The notes below the pieces were generated by a model that was given only the letters and a program-made list of their open reading frames with translations, had not been told where the DNA came from and did not search any database. DNA of 64,000 nt from Janibacter alkaliphilus (GTDB lineage Bacteria > Actinomycetota > Actinomycetes > Actinomycetales > Dermatophilaceae): the NCBI RefSeq assembly GCF_013408565.1, contig NZ_JACBZX010000001.1:1612001-1676000 (forward strand). Reading direction: 5' to 3'. This document shows positions 53,017 through 61,077 of this stretch, piece after piece. Position 1 is the stretch's first letter. Each line of letters starts with the position of its first letter. A program made the position numbers and the translations under genes.

Positions 53017-53772
53017 ATGTCTGTTCAGCGCACCGCGATCGTGTCTGGAGCTGCTCGGGGGATCGGGGCGGCGGTGGCGCGTCGGTTCGCGGCGGACGGT
53101 CATCGGGTGGGGGTGCTGGATCTGGATGAGTCGGCGTGCCAGGTGGTGGTGGAGGAGATCACGGCTGCGGGTGGGTCGGCGCTGGCGGTGGGGGCGGATG
53201 TCTCGGACGCGGAGCAGGTGGATGCCGCGGTGGCTCGGGTGGCCCAGGAGCTGGGGGCGCCGACGATCCTGGTGAACAATGCGGGGATCATCCGGGACAA
53301 CTTGTTGTTCAAGATGAGTGTGGAGGACTGGGATGCGGTGATGGGGGTGCATCTGCGGGGGGCGTTCAACCTGTGCAAGGCGGTGCAGGCGTATCAGACG
53401 GTGGAGAAGTATGGGCGGGTCGTGAATCTGTCGAGCACGTCGGCGTTGGGGAATCGTGGTCAGGTGAACTACTCGGCGGCGAAGGCGGGGATGCAGGGGT
53501 TGACGAAGACGTTGGCGATCGAGCTGGGTCGGTTCGGGGTGACGGCGAACGCGATCGCGCCGGGGTTCATCCAGACGGAGATGACGGCGGCGACGGCGGA
53601 GCGTGTGGGGGTGGGGTTCGAGGACTTCATCGCGTATGCGGCCAAGGAGATCCCGGTGCAGCGGGTGGGGCAGCCGGAGGACATCGCGGCGACGGCGTCG
53701 TTCTTGTGCAGCGAGGAGGCGGGGTTCGTCTCGGGTCAGGTCATCTACGTGGCCGGCGGACCCAAGGACTGA
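53017..53772 (+). CDS. FabG-like 3-oxoacyl reductase (SDR) with atypical codon use
   Basis: This 251-residue SDR has TAIVSGAARGIGAAVARRF, ILVNNAGIIRDNLLFKMSVED and the catalytic NLSSTSALGNRGQVNYSAAKAG, and is expected to reduce or oxidise 3-oxo/3-hydroxyacyl-CoA with NAD(P)H. I choose ATG 53017 with an AAGGAG site; upstream in-frame codons cover the promoter. From about 53045 to 53750 the gene uses GGG, TCG, GCG, GTG, TTG and GAT freely, unlike the C-ending codons of every neighbour. That makes it stand out as recently acquired or under unusual selection. It is divergent from MaoC. Confidence 0.93.
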   Translation: MSVQRTAIVSGAARGIGAAVARRFAADGHRVGVLDLDESACQVVVEEITAAGGSALAVGADVSDAEQVDAAVARVAQELGAPTILVNNAGIIRDNLLFKMSVEDWDAVMGVHLRGAFNLCKAVQAYQTVEKYGRVVNLSSTSALGNRGQVNYSAAKAGMQGLTKTLAIELGRFGVTANAIAPGFIQTEMTAATAERVGVGFEDFIAYAAKEIPVQRVGQPEDIAATASFLCSEEAGFVSGQVIYVAGGPKD

Positions 53773-53859
53773 CCCGCCGCCCGCCGCACGGCGGGCGAGC
53801 AGGTCGCGTGCAGCAGCAGCCGGCGACAGCGCCGGGCAGGGACTCGAAGGAGAGTGCGG

Positions 53860-54669
53860 ATGGACGTCAACCAGAGCGTGGCGATCGTCACCGGCGCGGC
53901 CGGCGGCATCGGTGAGGCGGTGGCCCGGCGGCTGCTGGAGCGTGGCGCGCAGGTGGTGATCACCGACCTGGACCAGGCCCGCGTGGACGCCGCCGTGCAG
54001 CGCCTCGAGACGGTCTCGCCGGGCAACGTGCGCGGCGCCGCCGGTGACGCCTCCGCCGAGGCCGACATCGCCGCCGCGATCACCCTGGCCCAGGACGCCT
54101 TCGGCCCGGTCGACCTCTACGTCGCCAACGCCGGCATCGGCGACGGCGAGGGCCTCGAGGCCAGCGAGGAGCAGTGGAGCCTGGCCCTGGACGTCAACCT
54201 CATGGCGCACGTCCGGGCCGCCCGGGCCCTGGTGCCCGGCTGGGTCGAGCGCGGCCACGGCTACTTCGTCAGCACCGCCTCCGCGGCCGGGCTGCTCACC
54301 CAGATCGGCTCGGCCACCTACTCGGTCACCAAGCACGGCGCGGTCGCCTTCGCCGAGTGGCTCTCGGTCACCTACGGCGCCCAGGGCGTCGGGGTCAGCT
54401 GCCTGTGCCCGATGGGAGTGGACACCGACATGCTGCGCTCGGGCATGACCTCCCGCGAGGACGACGGTCAGAAGGCGGTCGCCGCGGTCACCGGCGCCGG
54501 TGACGTGCTCGAGCCGCTGACCGTGGCCGACGACGTGCTCGCCGCCATCGCCGAGGAGACCTTCCTCATCCTCCCGCACGCCGACGTCCGGGAGTTCCTG
54601 CGCCGCAAGGTCGACGACCACGACCGCTGGATCCGCGGCATGCAGCGCTACCAGTCCAGCCTGTCCTGA
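53860..54669 (+). CDS. Short-chain dehydrogenase/reductase
   Basis: This 269-residue SDR has VAIVTGAAGGIGEAVARRL, VANAGIGDGEGLEAS and the active site VSTASAAGLLTQIGSATYSVTKHG. The C-terminal half ends with EFLRRKVDDHDRWIRGMQRYQ, as in catabolic SDRs of actinomycetes. I choose ATG 53860, correctly spaced from AAGGAG; GTG 53854 is too close to it. Codon use is normal for the region, in contrast to the preceding gene. It begins a run of plus-strand lipid-catabolism genes. Confidence 0.9.
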   Translation: MDVNQSVAIVTGAAGGIGEAVARRLLERGAQVVITDLDQARVDAAVQRLETVSPGNVRGAAGDASAEADIAAAITLAQDAFGPVDLYVANAGIGDGEGLEASEEQWSLALDVNLMAHVRAARALVPGWVERGHGYFVSTASAAGLLTQIGSATYSVTKHGAVAFAEWLSVTYGAQGVGVSCLCPMGVDTDMLRSGMTSREDDGQKAVAAVTGAGDVLEPLTVADDVLAAIAEETFLILPHADVREFLRRKVDDHDRWIRGMQRYQSSLS

Positions 54670-54698
54670 CGCTCGCCCAGACGAGGAGAGACGAGACC

Positions 54699-56213
54699 AT
54701 GAGCAACGCCGCCCACCTGGTCCGCGACCACGCCGAGAGCCGGCCCGACGCCCTCGCCCTGCGCGAGGGGGAGCGGGAGTGGAGCTTCGCCGCGCTGCAC
54801 GCCTCGGTCGGTGACGCCGTCGCCCAGCTGCGCGAGCGTGGCGTCGGGCCCGGCGACCGGGTGCTCATGGTCGTCCCGACGAGCGCCGAGTTCGTCATCG
54901 CCTACCACGCGGTGCTCTCGATCGGTGCCACCGCGGTGACCGTCAACCCGCTGTGCACCGCCCGCGAGCTGGGCTACTTCCTCGAGGACTCCGGGGCCAC
55001 CACCGCCCTCGGCTGGCACGAGAGCGCGCCCCCGGTGCAGCAGGCCGCCGACGAGGCCGGGGTGAGCACCTGGCTGCTGGAGTCCGGCCTCTTCGGCGAG
55101 GGCGAGCCGGTCGAGCCGGCCCCCGCCGAGACCGACGCCGCCGCCGTGCTGCTCTACACCTCCGGCACCACCGGACGGCCGAAGGGGGCCGTGCTCACCC
55201 ACGGCAACCTGCTCTCCTGCGGCGCCGCCCTCGCCGAGTCGCTGCAGCTCGTGCCCGAGGACGCCATGGGCACCGCGCTGCCGCTCTTCCACGTCTTCGG
55301 CCAGGCCGCGGTGATGTACTCCGCCTACTCCGTCGGGGCCAGCCTCACCCTGGCCCGGCCCTTCGACCCGGCGACGATGCTCGCCCTCGCCGCCCGGCAC
55401 CGGCTCACCGCCCTGGCCGGGGTGCCGACGATGTGGAACGCGATGCTGCACGCCGAGACCGAGGTGACCCGCGAGGACCTCGCCGACCTGCGGCTGGCCT
55501 GCTCCGGCGGGGCGGCGCTGCCGCTGGAGATCGCCCGCGCCTTCAAGGAGCGCTTCGGCGCCACCGTCCTCGACGGCTACGGCCTCAGCGAGACCACCGG
55601 GGCGGCCACCTTCAGCTCGGCCGCCTTCCCGCGCAAGGAGATGAGCGTCGGGCGGGCCCTGCCCGGGCTGGAGCTGGCCATCCTCGGCGACGACCGCGAG
55701 CCGCTGCCCCCGGGCGAGACCGGCGAGGTGGCGATCACCGGACCGGTCGTCATGCGCGAGTACTGGAACCGCCCGGAGGCCACCGCCGAGGTGCGCCACG
55801 GCCGGTGGTTCCTCACCGGCGACATCGGCCGGATGGACGCCGACGGCGACCTGTGGATCGTCGACCGCAAGAAGGACCTCGTCATCCGCGGCGGCTACAA
55901 CGTCTACCCCCGCGAGGTCGAGGAGCTGCTCTTCGCCCACCCGGCGATCCGCGAGGCCGCGGTGATCGGCGTCCCCGACGAGCGGCTCGGCGAGGAGCTG
56001 GCCGCGGTGGTCGCCCTGCAGCCCGGCCAGCAGGTCGAGCCCGCGGAGCTGCGTGCCTGGCTCGGCGAGCAGCTCGCCGACTACAAGGTGCCGCGGATCT
56101 ACACGGTCGTCGACGAGCTGACGAAGGGGGCCACCGGCAAGATCCTCAAGCGTGGCCTGGACCGCGACGAGATCTCCCGTGACGGGGTCCGCCCGCCGCG
56201 CACCACCGGCTGA
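54699..56213 (+). CDS. Long-chain-fatty-acid/acyl-CoA ligase
   Basis: This AMP-forming ligase of 504 residues activates a carboxylic acid to its CoA ester. The ATP motif is AVLLYTSGTTGRPKGAVLTHG. The adenylate motif is LDGYGLSETTGAATF. The hinge and C-domain read FLTGDIGRMDADGDLWIVDRKKDLVIRGGYN, and the catalytic lysine is in LTKGATGKILKRGL. ATG 54699 follows a GAGGAGA site. It probably supplies the substrate for the acyl-CoA dehydrogenases directly downstream; chain specificity is unknown. Confidence 0.93.
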   Translation: MSNAAHLVRDHAESRPDALALREGEREWSFAALHASVGDAVAQLRERGVGPGDRVLMVVPTSAEFVIAYHAVLSIGATAVTVNPLCTARELGYFLEDSGATTALGWHESAPPVQQAADEAGVSTWLLESGLFGEGEPVEPAPAETDAAAVLLYTSGTTGRPKGAVLTHGNLLSCGAALAESLQLVPEDAMGTALPLFHVFGQAAVMYSAYSVGASLTLARPFDPATMLALAARHRLTALAGVPTMWNAMLHAETEVTREDLADLRLACSGGAALPLEIARAFKERFGATVLDGYGLSETTGAATFSSAAFPRKEMSVGRALPGLELAILGDDREPLPPGETGEVAITGPVVMREYWNRPEATAEVRHGRWFLTGDIGRMDADGDLWIVDRKKDLVIRGGYNVYPREVEELLFAHPAIREAAVIGVPDERLGEELAAVVALQPGQQVEPAELRAWLGEQLADYKVPRIYTVVDELTKGATGKILKRGLDRDEISRDGVRPPRTTG

Positions 56214-56315
56214 CCGCCGACCCCACCGCGCGCCCCGACCGAAGACCGAGCCACCGACCACCGACCCCCCGACCACCCGGACCGCACCAGGCCCGCCAGG
56301 AGCAGGAGCAGGAGC

Positions 56316-57533
56316 ATGGACTTCGCCCACGACGAGACCACGAAGGCGCTGCAGCAGACGCTGACCGCCTTCATGGACGAGCACGTCTACCCGGCCGAGC
56401 CGGCCTACCAGGAGGCGGTCGACGCCGCCCCCGAGCGGTGGGCCCCGCCGCCGCTCATCGAGCCGCTGAAGGAGGAGGCCAAGCGGCAGGGGTTGTGGAA
56501 CCTCTTCCTCCCCGGCGAGGACGGCGCCGGCCTGACCAACCTGCAGTACGCGCCGCTGTGCGAGATCCTCGGCCGCAGCCTGCACATCGCCCCGGTGGCG
56601 ACCAACTGCGCGGCGCCGGACACCGGCAACATGGAGGTGCTGCACATGTTCGGCACCCCCGCCCAGCAGGAGCGCTGGCTGCAGCCGCTGATGCAGGGCG
56701 AGATCCGCTCCGCCTTCGCCATGACCGAGCCGCGGGTGGCCAGCTCGGACGCCACGAACATCGAGACCTCGATCACCCGCGAGGGCGACGAGTACGTCAT
56801 CGACGGACGCAAGTGGTACATCTCCGGCGCGATGAACCCGGCCGCCGAGATCTTCATCGTCATGGGCAAGACCGACCCCGGCGCCGAGCGGCACCGGCAG
56901 CAGTCGATGATCCTCGTCCCGCGGGACACCCCCGGCGTCGAGGTGCGCCGCGGCATGAAGGTGCTCGGCTACGACGACCGCGACCACGGCGGCCACGCCG
57001 AGATCGACTTCACCGGCGTGCGGGTGCCCGCCGAGAACCTCATCTCCGGCGAGGGCGAGGGCTTCGCCATCGCCCAGGCCCGGCTCGGCCCCGGCCGGAT
57101 CCACCACTGCATGCGGCTCATCGGCATCGCCGAGCGCGGCCTGGAGCTGATGATCGCCCGCGCCGCCGACCGGGTCGCCTTCGGCAAGCCGCTCTCCGAG
57201 CAGGGCGTCATCCGCGACTGGATCGCCGAGGCCCGGGTGCGGATCGAGCAGATCCGGCTGCTCACCCTCAAGGCCGCCTGGCTCATGGACACCGTCGGCA
57301 ACAAGGGTGCGCACACCGAGATCCAGGCGATCAAGATCGCCGCCCCGGCCACCGTCGAGTGGATCATGGACAAGGTCGTCCAGGTGCACGGCGCCGGCGG
57401 CCTCAGCCAGGACTTCCCGGTCGCCGAGTGGTTCGCCCAGGTGCGCACCCTGCGCTTCGCCGACGGCCCGGACGAGGTGCACAAGAACGCCCTGGCCCGT
57501 CACGAGATCCGGAAGGCCACCGCCGATGCCTGA
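56316..57533 (+). CDS. Acyl-CoA dehydrogenase, ACAD10/11-like paralogue
   Basis: This 405-residue flavoprotein is a clear paralogue of the enzyme at 45564, sharing [67 protein letters not shown] and [17 protein letters not shown]. It follows the acyl-CoA ligase rather than a kinase gene, so it may take the same phosphorylated intermediates on a different chain length or an ordinary acyl-CoA. A 102-bp gap with a GGAGCAGGAGCAGGAG tract precedes ATG 56316. It overlaps the next dehydrogenase by 8 bp. Confidence 0.92.
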   Translation: MDFAHDETTKALQQTLTAFMDEHVYPAEPAYQEAVDAAPERWAPPPLIEPLKEEAKRQGLWNLFLPGEDGAGLTNLQYAPLCEILGRSLHIAPVATNCAAPDTGNMEVLHMFGTPAQQERWLQPLMQGEIRSAFAMTEPRVASSDATNIETSITREGDEYVIDGRKWYISGAMNPAAEIFIVMGKTDPGAERHRQQSMILVPRDTPGVEVRRGMKVLGYDDRDHGGHAEIDFTGVRVPAENLISGEGEGFAIAQARLGPGRIHHCMRLIGIAERGLELMIARAADRVAFGKPLSEQGVIRDWIAEARVRIEQIRLLTLKAAWLMDTVGNKGAHTEIQAIKIAAPATVEWIMDKVVQVHGAGGLSQDFPVAEWFAQVRTLRFADGPDEVHKNALARHEIRKATADA

Positions 57534-58695
57534 CCTGGACCAGGCGGTCAGCGAGCTGCTCGCCGCGCACGACCCGAGCACCACCGCGCCGGCCGACTTC
57601 CTCGGTGCCCGCTTCGACGCCGGCCTGGCCTGGGTGCACTTCCTGCAGGGCCGCGGCGGGCTCGGCGCCCCCCGCGGCGAGCAGGAGCGGGTGGACGAGC
57701 GGCTCGCCGCCGCCGGCGCCCCGGAGCCGGACCGCGGCCGCAACAGCATCGGCCTCGGCATGGCCGCCCCGACGCTCATCGCCTTCGGCACCGAGGAGCA
57801 GCAGCAGCGCTACCTGCGGCCGCTCTTCACCTCCGAGGAGATCTGGTGCCAGCTCTTCAGCGAGCCCGGCGCCGGCTCCGACCTCGCCGCGGTCGCCACC
57901 CGGGCCGTCCCGGACGGGGACGGCTGGGTCGTCGACGGGCAGAAGGTGTGGACCTCCGGCGCGCACAACGCCAGCCGGGCCATCCTCGTCGCCCGCACCG
58001 ACACCTCGGTGCCCAAGCACGCCGGCCTCACCTACTTCGTCGTCGACATGAGCGACCCCGGCGTCGAGGTGCGCCCGCTGCGTCAGGTCACCGGCGAGGC
58101 CGAGTTCAACGAGGTCTTCCTCACCGGCGTGCGGGTGCCCGACAGCGACCGCATCGGCGCCGTCGGCGAGGGCTGGAAGGTGGCCACCACCACCCTGAAC
58201 AACGAGCGGGTGGCGATCGGCGCCGGCAGCGAGCGCGAGGCCGGCCAGATCGGCCTGGTCACCCAGACCTGGCGCGAGCAGCCGGAGGTGCGCACCCCCG
58301 GCGCCCACGAGCAGCTGATGCGGCTCTGGGTCGAGTGCGAGGTCACCCGCTACGCCGGTGAGCGGCTGCGCCAGCAGCTCGAGGTCGGCCAGCCCGGACC
58401 GGAGAGCTCGGCGATGAAGCTCGCCTTCGCGCAGCAGGCCCAGGAGATCACCGGCTTCGCCCTGGAGCTGCAGCCCGAGGCCGGGCTGGGGTACGACGAC
58501 TGGACCATGGTCCGCTCCGCGGCCGCCGACTTCCTCGGCCGCGGCCCTGGCTTCCGCTACCTGCGGGCCAAGGGCAACTCGATCGAAGGGGGGACCAGCG
58601 AGATCATGCGCAACGTCGTCGCCGAGCGCGTCCTCGGCCTGCCCCCGGAGCACCGCCCCGACAAGGGCATCCCCTTCAAGGACGTACCGCGATGA
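57526..58695 (+). CDS. Acyl-CoA dehydrogenase, probable alpha subunit of a heteromeric pair
   Basis: This 389-residue dehydrogenase begins at ATG 57526 inside the preceding gene. It has [39 protein letters not shown] and ends with [20 protein letters not shown], which carries adenine-binding and C-terminal signatures. The usual LHGGxGY segment is replaced by [12 protein letters not shown]. The next gene keeps the missing HGG segment and overlaps by 4 bp. Actinomycete sterol-side-chain enzymes use such unequal pairs as alpha2beta2 heterotetramers, so I infer the same here. Confidence 0.9.
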   Translation: MPDLDQAVSELLAAHDPSTTAPADFLGARFDAGLAWVHFLQGRGGLGAPRGEQERVDERLAAAGAPEPDRGRNSIGLGMAAPTLIAFGTEEQQQRYLRPLFTSEEIWCQLFSEPGAGSDLAAVATRAVPDGDGWVVDGQKVWTSGAHNASRAILVARTDTSVPKHAGLTYFVVDMSDPGVEVRPLRQVTGEAEFNEVFLTGVRVPDSDRIGAVGEGWKVATTTLNNERVAIGAGSEREAGQIGLVTQTWREQPEVRTPGAHEQLMRLWVECEVTRYAGERLRQQLEVGQPGPESSAMKLAFAQQAQEITGFALELQPEAGLGYDDWTMVRSAAADFLGRGPGFRYLRAKGNSIEGGTSEIMRNVVAERVLGLPPEHRPDKGIPFKDVPR

Positions 58696-59765
58696 CCGAC
58701 CTGCTCTACACCGACGTCGAGGAGGCGCTGCGCGACAGCGTCCGCAGCACCCTCGCCCGGCACCTGGACGACGGGCTGGTCGCCCGCCTCTACGACGAGC
58801 CCGGGACCGATCTCAGCGCGCTGTGGCGCGCCCTGGCCGAGCAGCTCGGCCTGGCCGGCCTGCTCGTGCCCGAGGACCTCGGCGGCGCCGAGGCCGGCCC
58901 GCGCGAGGCCGCCGTGGTGCTCGAGGAGCTGGGCCGCGCGGTCGCGCCCACCCCCTTCCTCACCAGCGCCGTCATCGCCACCACCGCGCTGCTGCGGGCC
59001 GGCGCCGCCGAGGCCGTGACGAGCCTCGCCGACGGCTCCCGGACCGCCGTGCTCGTGCTGCCCTGGACCGCCCGCCGCGGCGCCTGGAGCCCGGTCGCCG
59101 GGGCGGTGTCGCCCGTCGCCGGCGCGCTGCAGGCCGACCTCTTCGTCGTGCCGGCCGCGGTCGACGACCGGGTCGAGCTGCGGCTGCTGACCCGCGACGA
59201 GGTCGAGCTCGAGCCGATCACCTCCCTGGACATGAGCCGCCCGCTGGCACAGGTCACCCCGACCGGCCCGGGCCGCACCCTGGCCACCGGCGAGCCGGCC
59301 GAGGCGGCCGTCGACGCCGCGCTCGGCGCCGGGGCGGCGCTGCTCGCCTCCGAGCAGCTCGGCCTGGCCCAGCACTGCCTGGAGACGACCGTCGCCTACG
59401 CCAACGAGCGGGTGCAGTTCGCCCGCCCGATCGGCTCCTTCCAGGCGATCAAGCACCGGCTGGCCGACCTCTACCTCGAGGTGGTGCAGGCCCAGGCCGC
59501 CGCCCGCCAGGCCGCGGCCACGCTCGCCGAGGCCGACCCGGACGCCCCGGTCGCCCAGGCGGTGGCCGGCTCGTGGTGCTCCGACGTGGCCGTGCACGCC
59601 GCCGAGGAGGCGCTGCAGCTGCACGGCGGCATCGGCATGACCTGGGAGCACCCGGTGCACACCTACCTCAAGCGCGCCAAGGCCGACCAGCTCGCCCTCG
59701 GCACCCCCGAGCGGCACCGGGCCGACCTGGCCGGGCTCGTCGACCTGCCGCCCGCCACCCCCTGA
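58692..59765 (+). CDS. Acyl-CoA dehydrogenase, probable beta subunit of a heteromeric pair
   Basis: This 357-residue protein is short for the family and lacks the central TEPxAGSD substrate/FAD segment. It keeps ERVQFARPIGSFQAIKHRLAD and ALQLHGGIGMTWEHPVHTYLKRA. These features match the beta subunits of heteromeric actinomycete acyl-CoA dehydrogenases. It overlaps the alpha gene by 4 bp and has its own Arg/Glu-rich N-terminus. Alone it is unlikely to be active (inference). Confidence 0.9.
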   Translation: MTDLLYTDVEEALRDSVRSTLARHLDDGLVARLYDEPGTDLSALWRALAEQLGLAGLLVPEDLGGAEAGPREAAVVLEELGRAVAPTPFLTSAVIATTALLRAGAAEAVTSLADGSRTAVLVLPWTARRGAWSPVAGAVSPVAGALQADLFVVPAAVDDRVELRLLTRDEVELEPITSLDMSRPLAQVTPTGPGRTLATGEPAEAAVDAALGAGAALLASEQLGLAQHCLETTVAYANERVQFARPIGSFQAIKHRLADLYLEVVQAQAAARQAAATLAEADPDAPVAQAVAGSWCSDVAVHAAEEALQLHGGIGMTWEHPVHTYLKRAKADQLALGTPERHRADLAGLVDLPPATP

Positions 59766-59837
59766 CCCCACCCCGGTCGGGCCGGTGATCCACACTGACA
59801 ACGACCGATCCGCACTTCCAGCAGAAGGAGATCCACC

Positions 59838-61034
59838 ATGCGCGAGGCCGTCATCGTCTCGACCGCCCGCACCCCGATCGGCAAGGCCTACCGGGGCGCC
59901 TTCAACAACACCCAGCCGCAGGAGCTCATCGGCCACGCCGTGCGGCACGCCGTCGAGCGCGCCGGCGTCGAGGGCGAGCAGATCGAGGACGCCGTCATCG
60001 GCGCCGCGCTGCAGCAGGGTGCCCAGTCGATGAACATCGGTCGTCAGGCGGCGCTGCGCGCCGGTCTGCCGGTCTCGGTGGCCGGCATGTCGATCGACCG
60101 GCAGTGCGCCAGCGGCCTCATGGGCATCGCCACCGCCGCCAAGCAGGTCGTCCTCGACGGCCAGGAGATCGCCGTCGGCGGCGGCGTCGACTCGATCTCG
60201 CTGGTGCAGAACGAGCACATGAACACCTTCCGCGCGCAGGACCCGTGGCTGGTCGAGCACGTCCCGGCGACGTACATGTCCATGCTCGAGACCGCCGAGG
60301 TCGTCGCCCAGCGCTACGGGATCTCCCGCGAGGCGCAGGACGAGTACGCCCTCAGCTCGCAGCAGCGCACCGCCGCCGCGCAGCAGGCCGGCCGCCTCGA
60401 CGCCGAGATCGTGCCGCTGACGAGCATCCAGATGGTCAAGGACAAGGCCACCGGCGAGGTCTCCGAGACCGAGGTGACCCTGGCCCAGGACGAGGGCAAC
60501 CGCCCCAGCACCACCATCGACAACCTCTCCGGCCTCTCCCCGGTGCTGGCGAAGGAGGCGGGCGGCCCCGAGTCGATCACCGCCGGCAACGCCTCCCAGC
60601 TCTCCGACGGCGCCTCCGCCGCCGTCGTCATGAGCGCCGAGGAGGCCGAGCGTCGCGGCCTGCAGCCGATGGGCGTCTACCGCGGTATGGCGGTCGCCGG
60701 CTGCGAGCCGGACGAGATGGGCATCGGTCCGGTCTTCGCCGTCCCGAAGCTGCTCAAGCAGCACGGCCTGACCGTCGATGACATCGACCTGTGGGAGCTC
60801 AACGAGGCCTTCGCCGTGCAGGCGCTCTACTGCCGTGACCGCCTCGGCATCGACCCGGAGAAGTACAACGTCGACGGCGGCGCCATCTCCATCGGCCACC
60901 CCTACGGCATGAGCGGCGCCCGGATGGTCGGCCACCTGCTCATCGAGGGCAAGCGCCGCGGCGCCCGCTACGGCGTCGTGACGATGTGCGTCGGCGGCGG
61001 CATGGGTGCCGCCGGTCTCTTCGAGATCCTCTGA
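59838..61034 (+). CDS. Acetyl-CoA acetyltransferase/3-ketoacyl-CoA thiolase
   Basis: This 398-residue thiolase cleaves 3-ketoacyl-CoA, or condenses acetyl-CoA. The nucleophile is Cys 90 in [31 protein letters not shown] gives the active-site His, and [19 protein letters not shown] gives the second Cys. Length and motifs match degradative FadA-type enzymes. ATG 59838 is preceded by AGAAGGAG. It completes a beta-oxidation set with the dehydrogenases, hydratases and SDRs nearby. Confidence 0.94.
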   Translation: MREAVIVSTARTPIGKAYRGAFNNTQPQELIGHAVRHAVERAGVEGEQIEDAVIGAALQQGAQSMNIGRQAALRAGLPVSVAGMSIDRQCASGLMGIATAAKQVVLDGQEIAVGGGVDSISLVQNEHMNTFRAQDPWLVEHVPATYMSMLETAEVVAQRYGISREAQDEYALSSQQRTAAAQQAGRLDAEIVPLTSIQMVKDKATGEVSETEVTLAQDEGNRPSTTIDNLSGLSPVLAKEAGGPESITAGNASQLSDGASAAVVMSAEEAERRGLQPMGVYRGMAVAGCEPDEMGIGPVFAVPKLLKQHGLTVDDIDLWELNEAFAVQALYCRDRLGIDPEKYNVDGGAISIGHPYGMSGARMVGHLLIEGKRRGARYGVVTMCVGGGMGAAGLFEIL

Positions 61035-61077
61035 CCGACCGCCGCCCGCCCGTCCGCTGATCGAGGGAGATGAGCCC

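Noticed and set aside
52969..54621. A 550-codon minus-strand frame across the codon-atypical fabG-like gene and the next SDR
   Set aside because: It tempted as an explanation of the odd codon use, but the sense proteins have complete SDR motifs and the antisense product is Arg/His/Pro-rich without domains.
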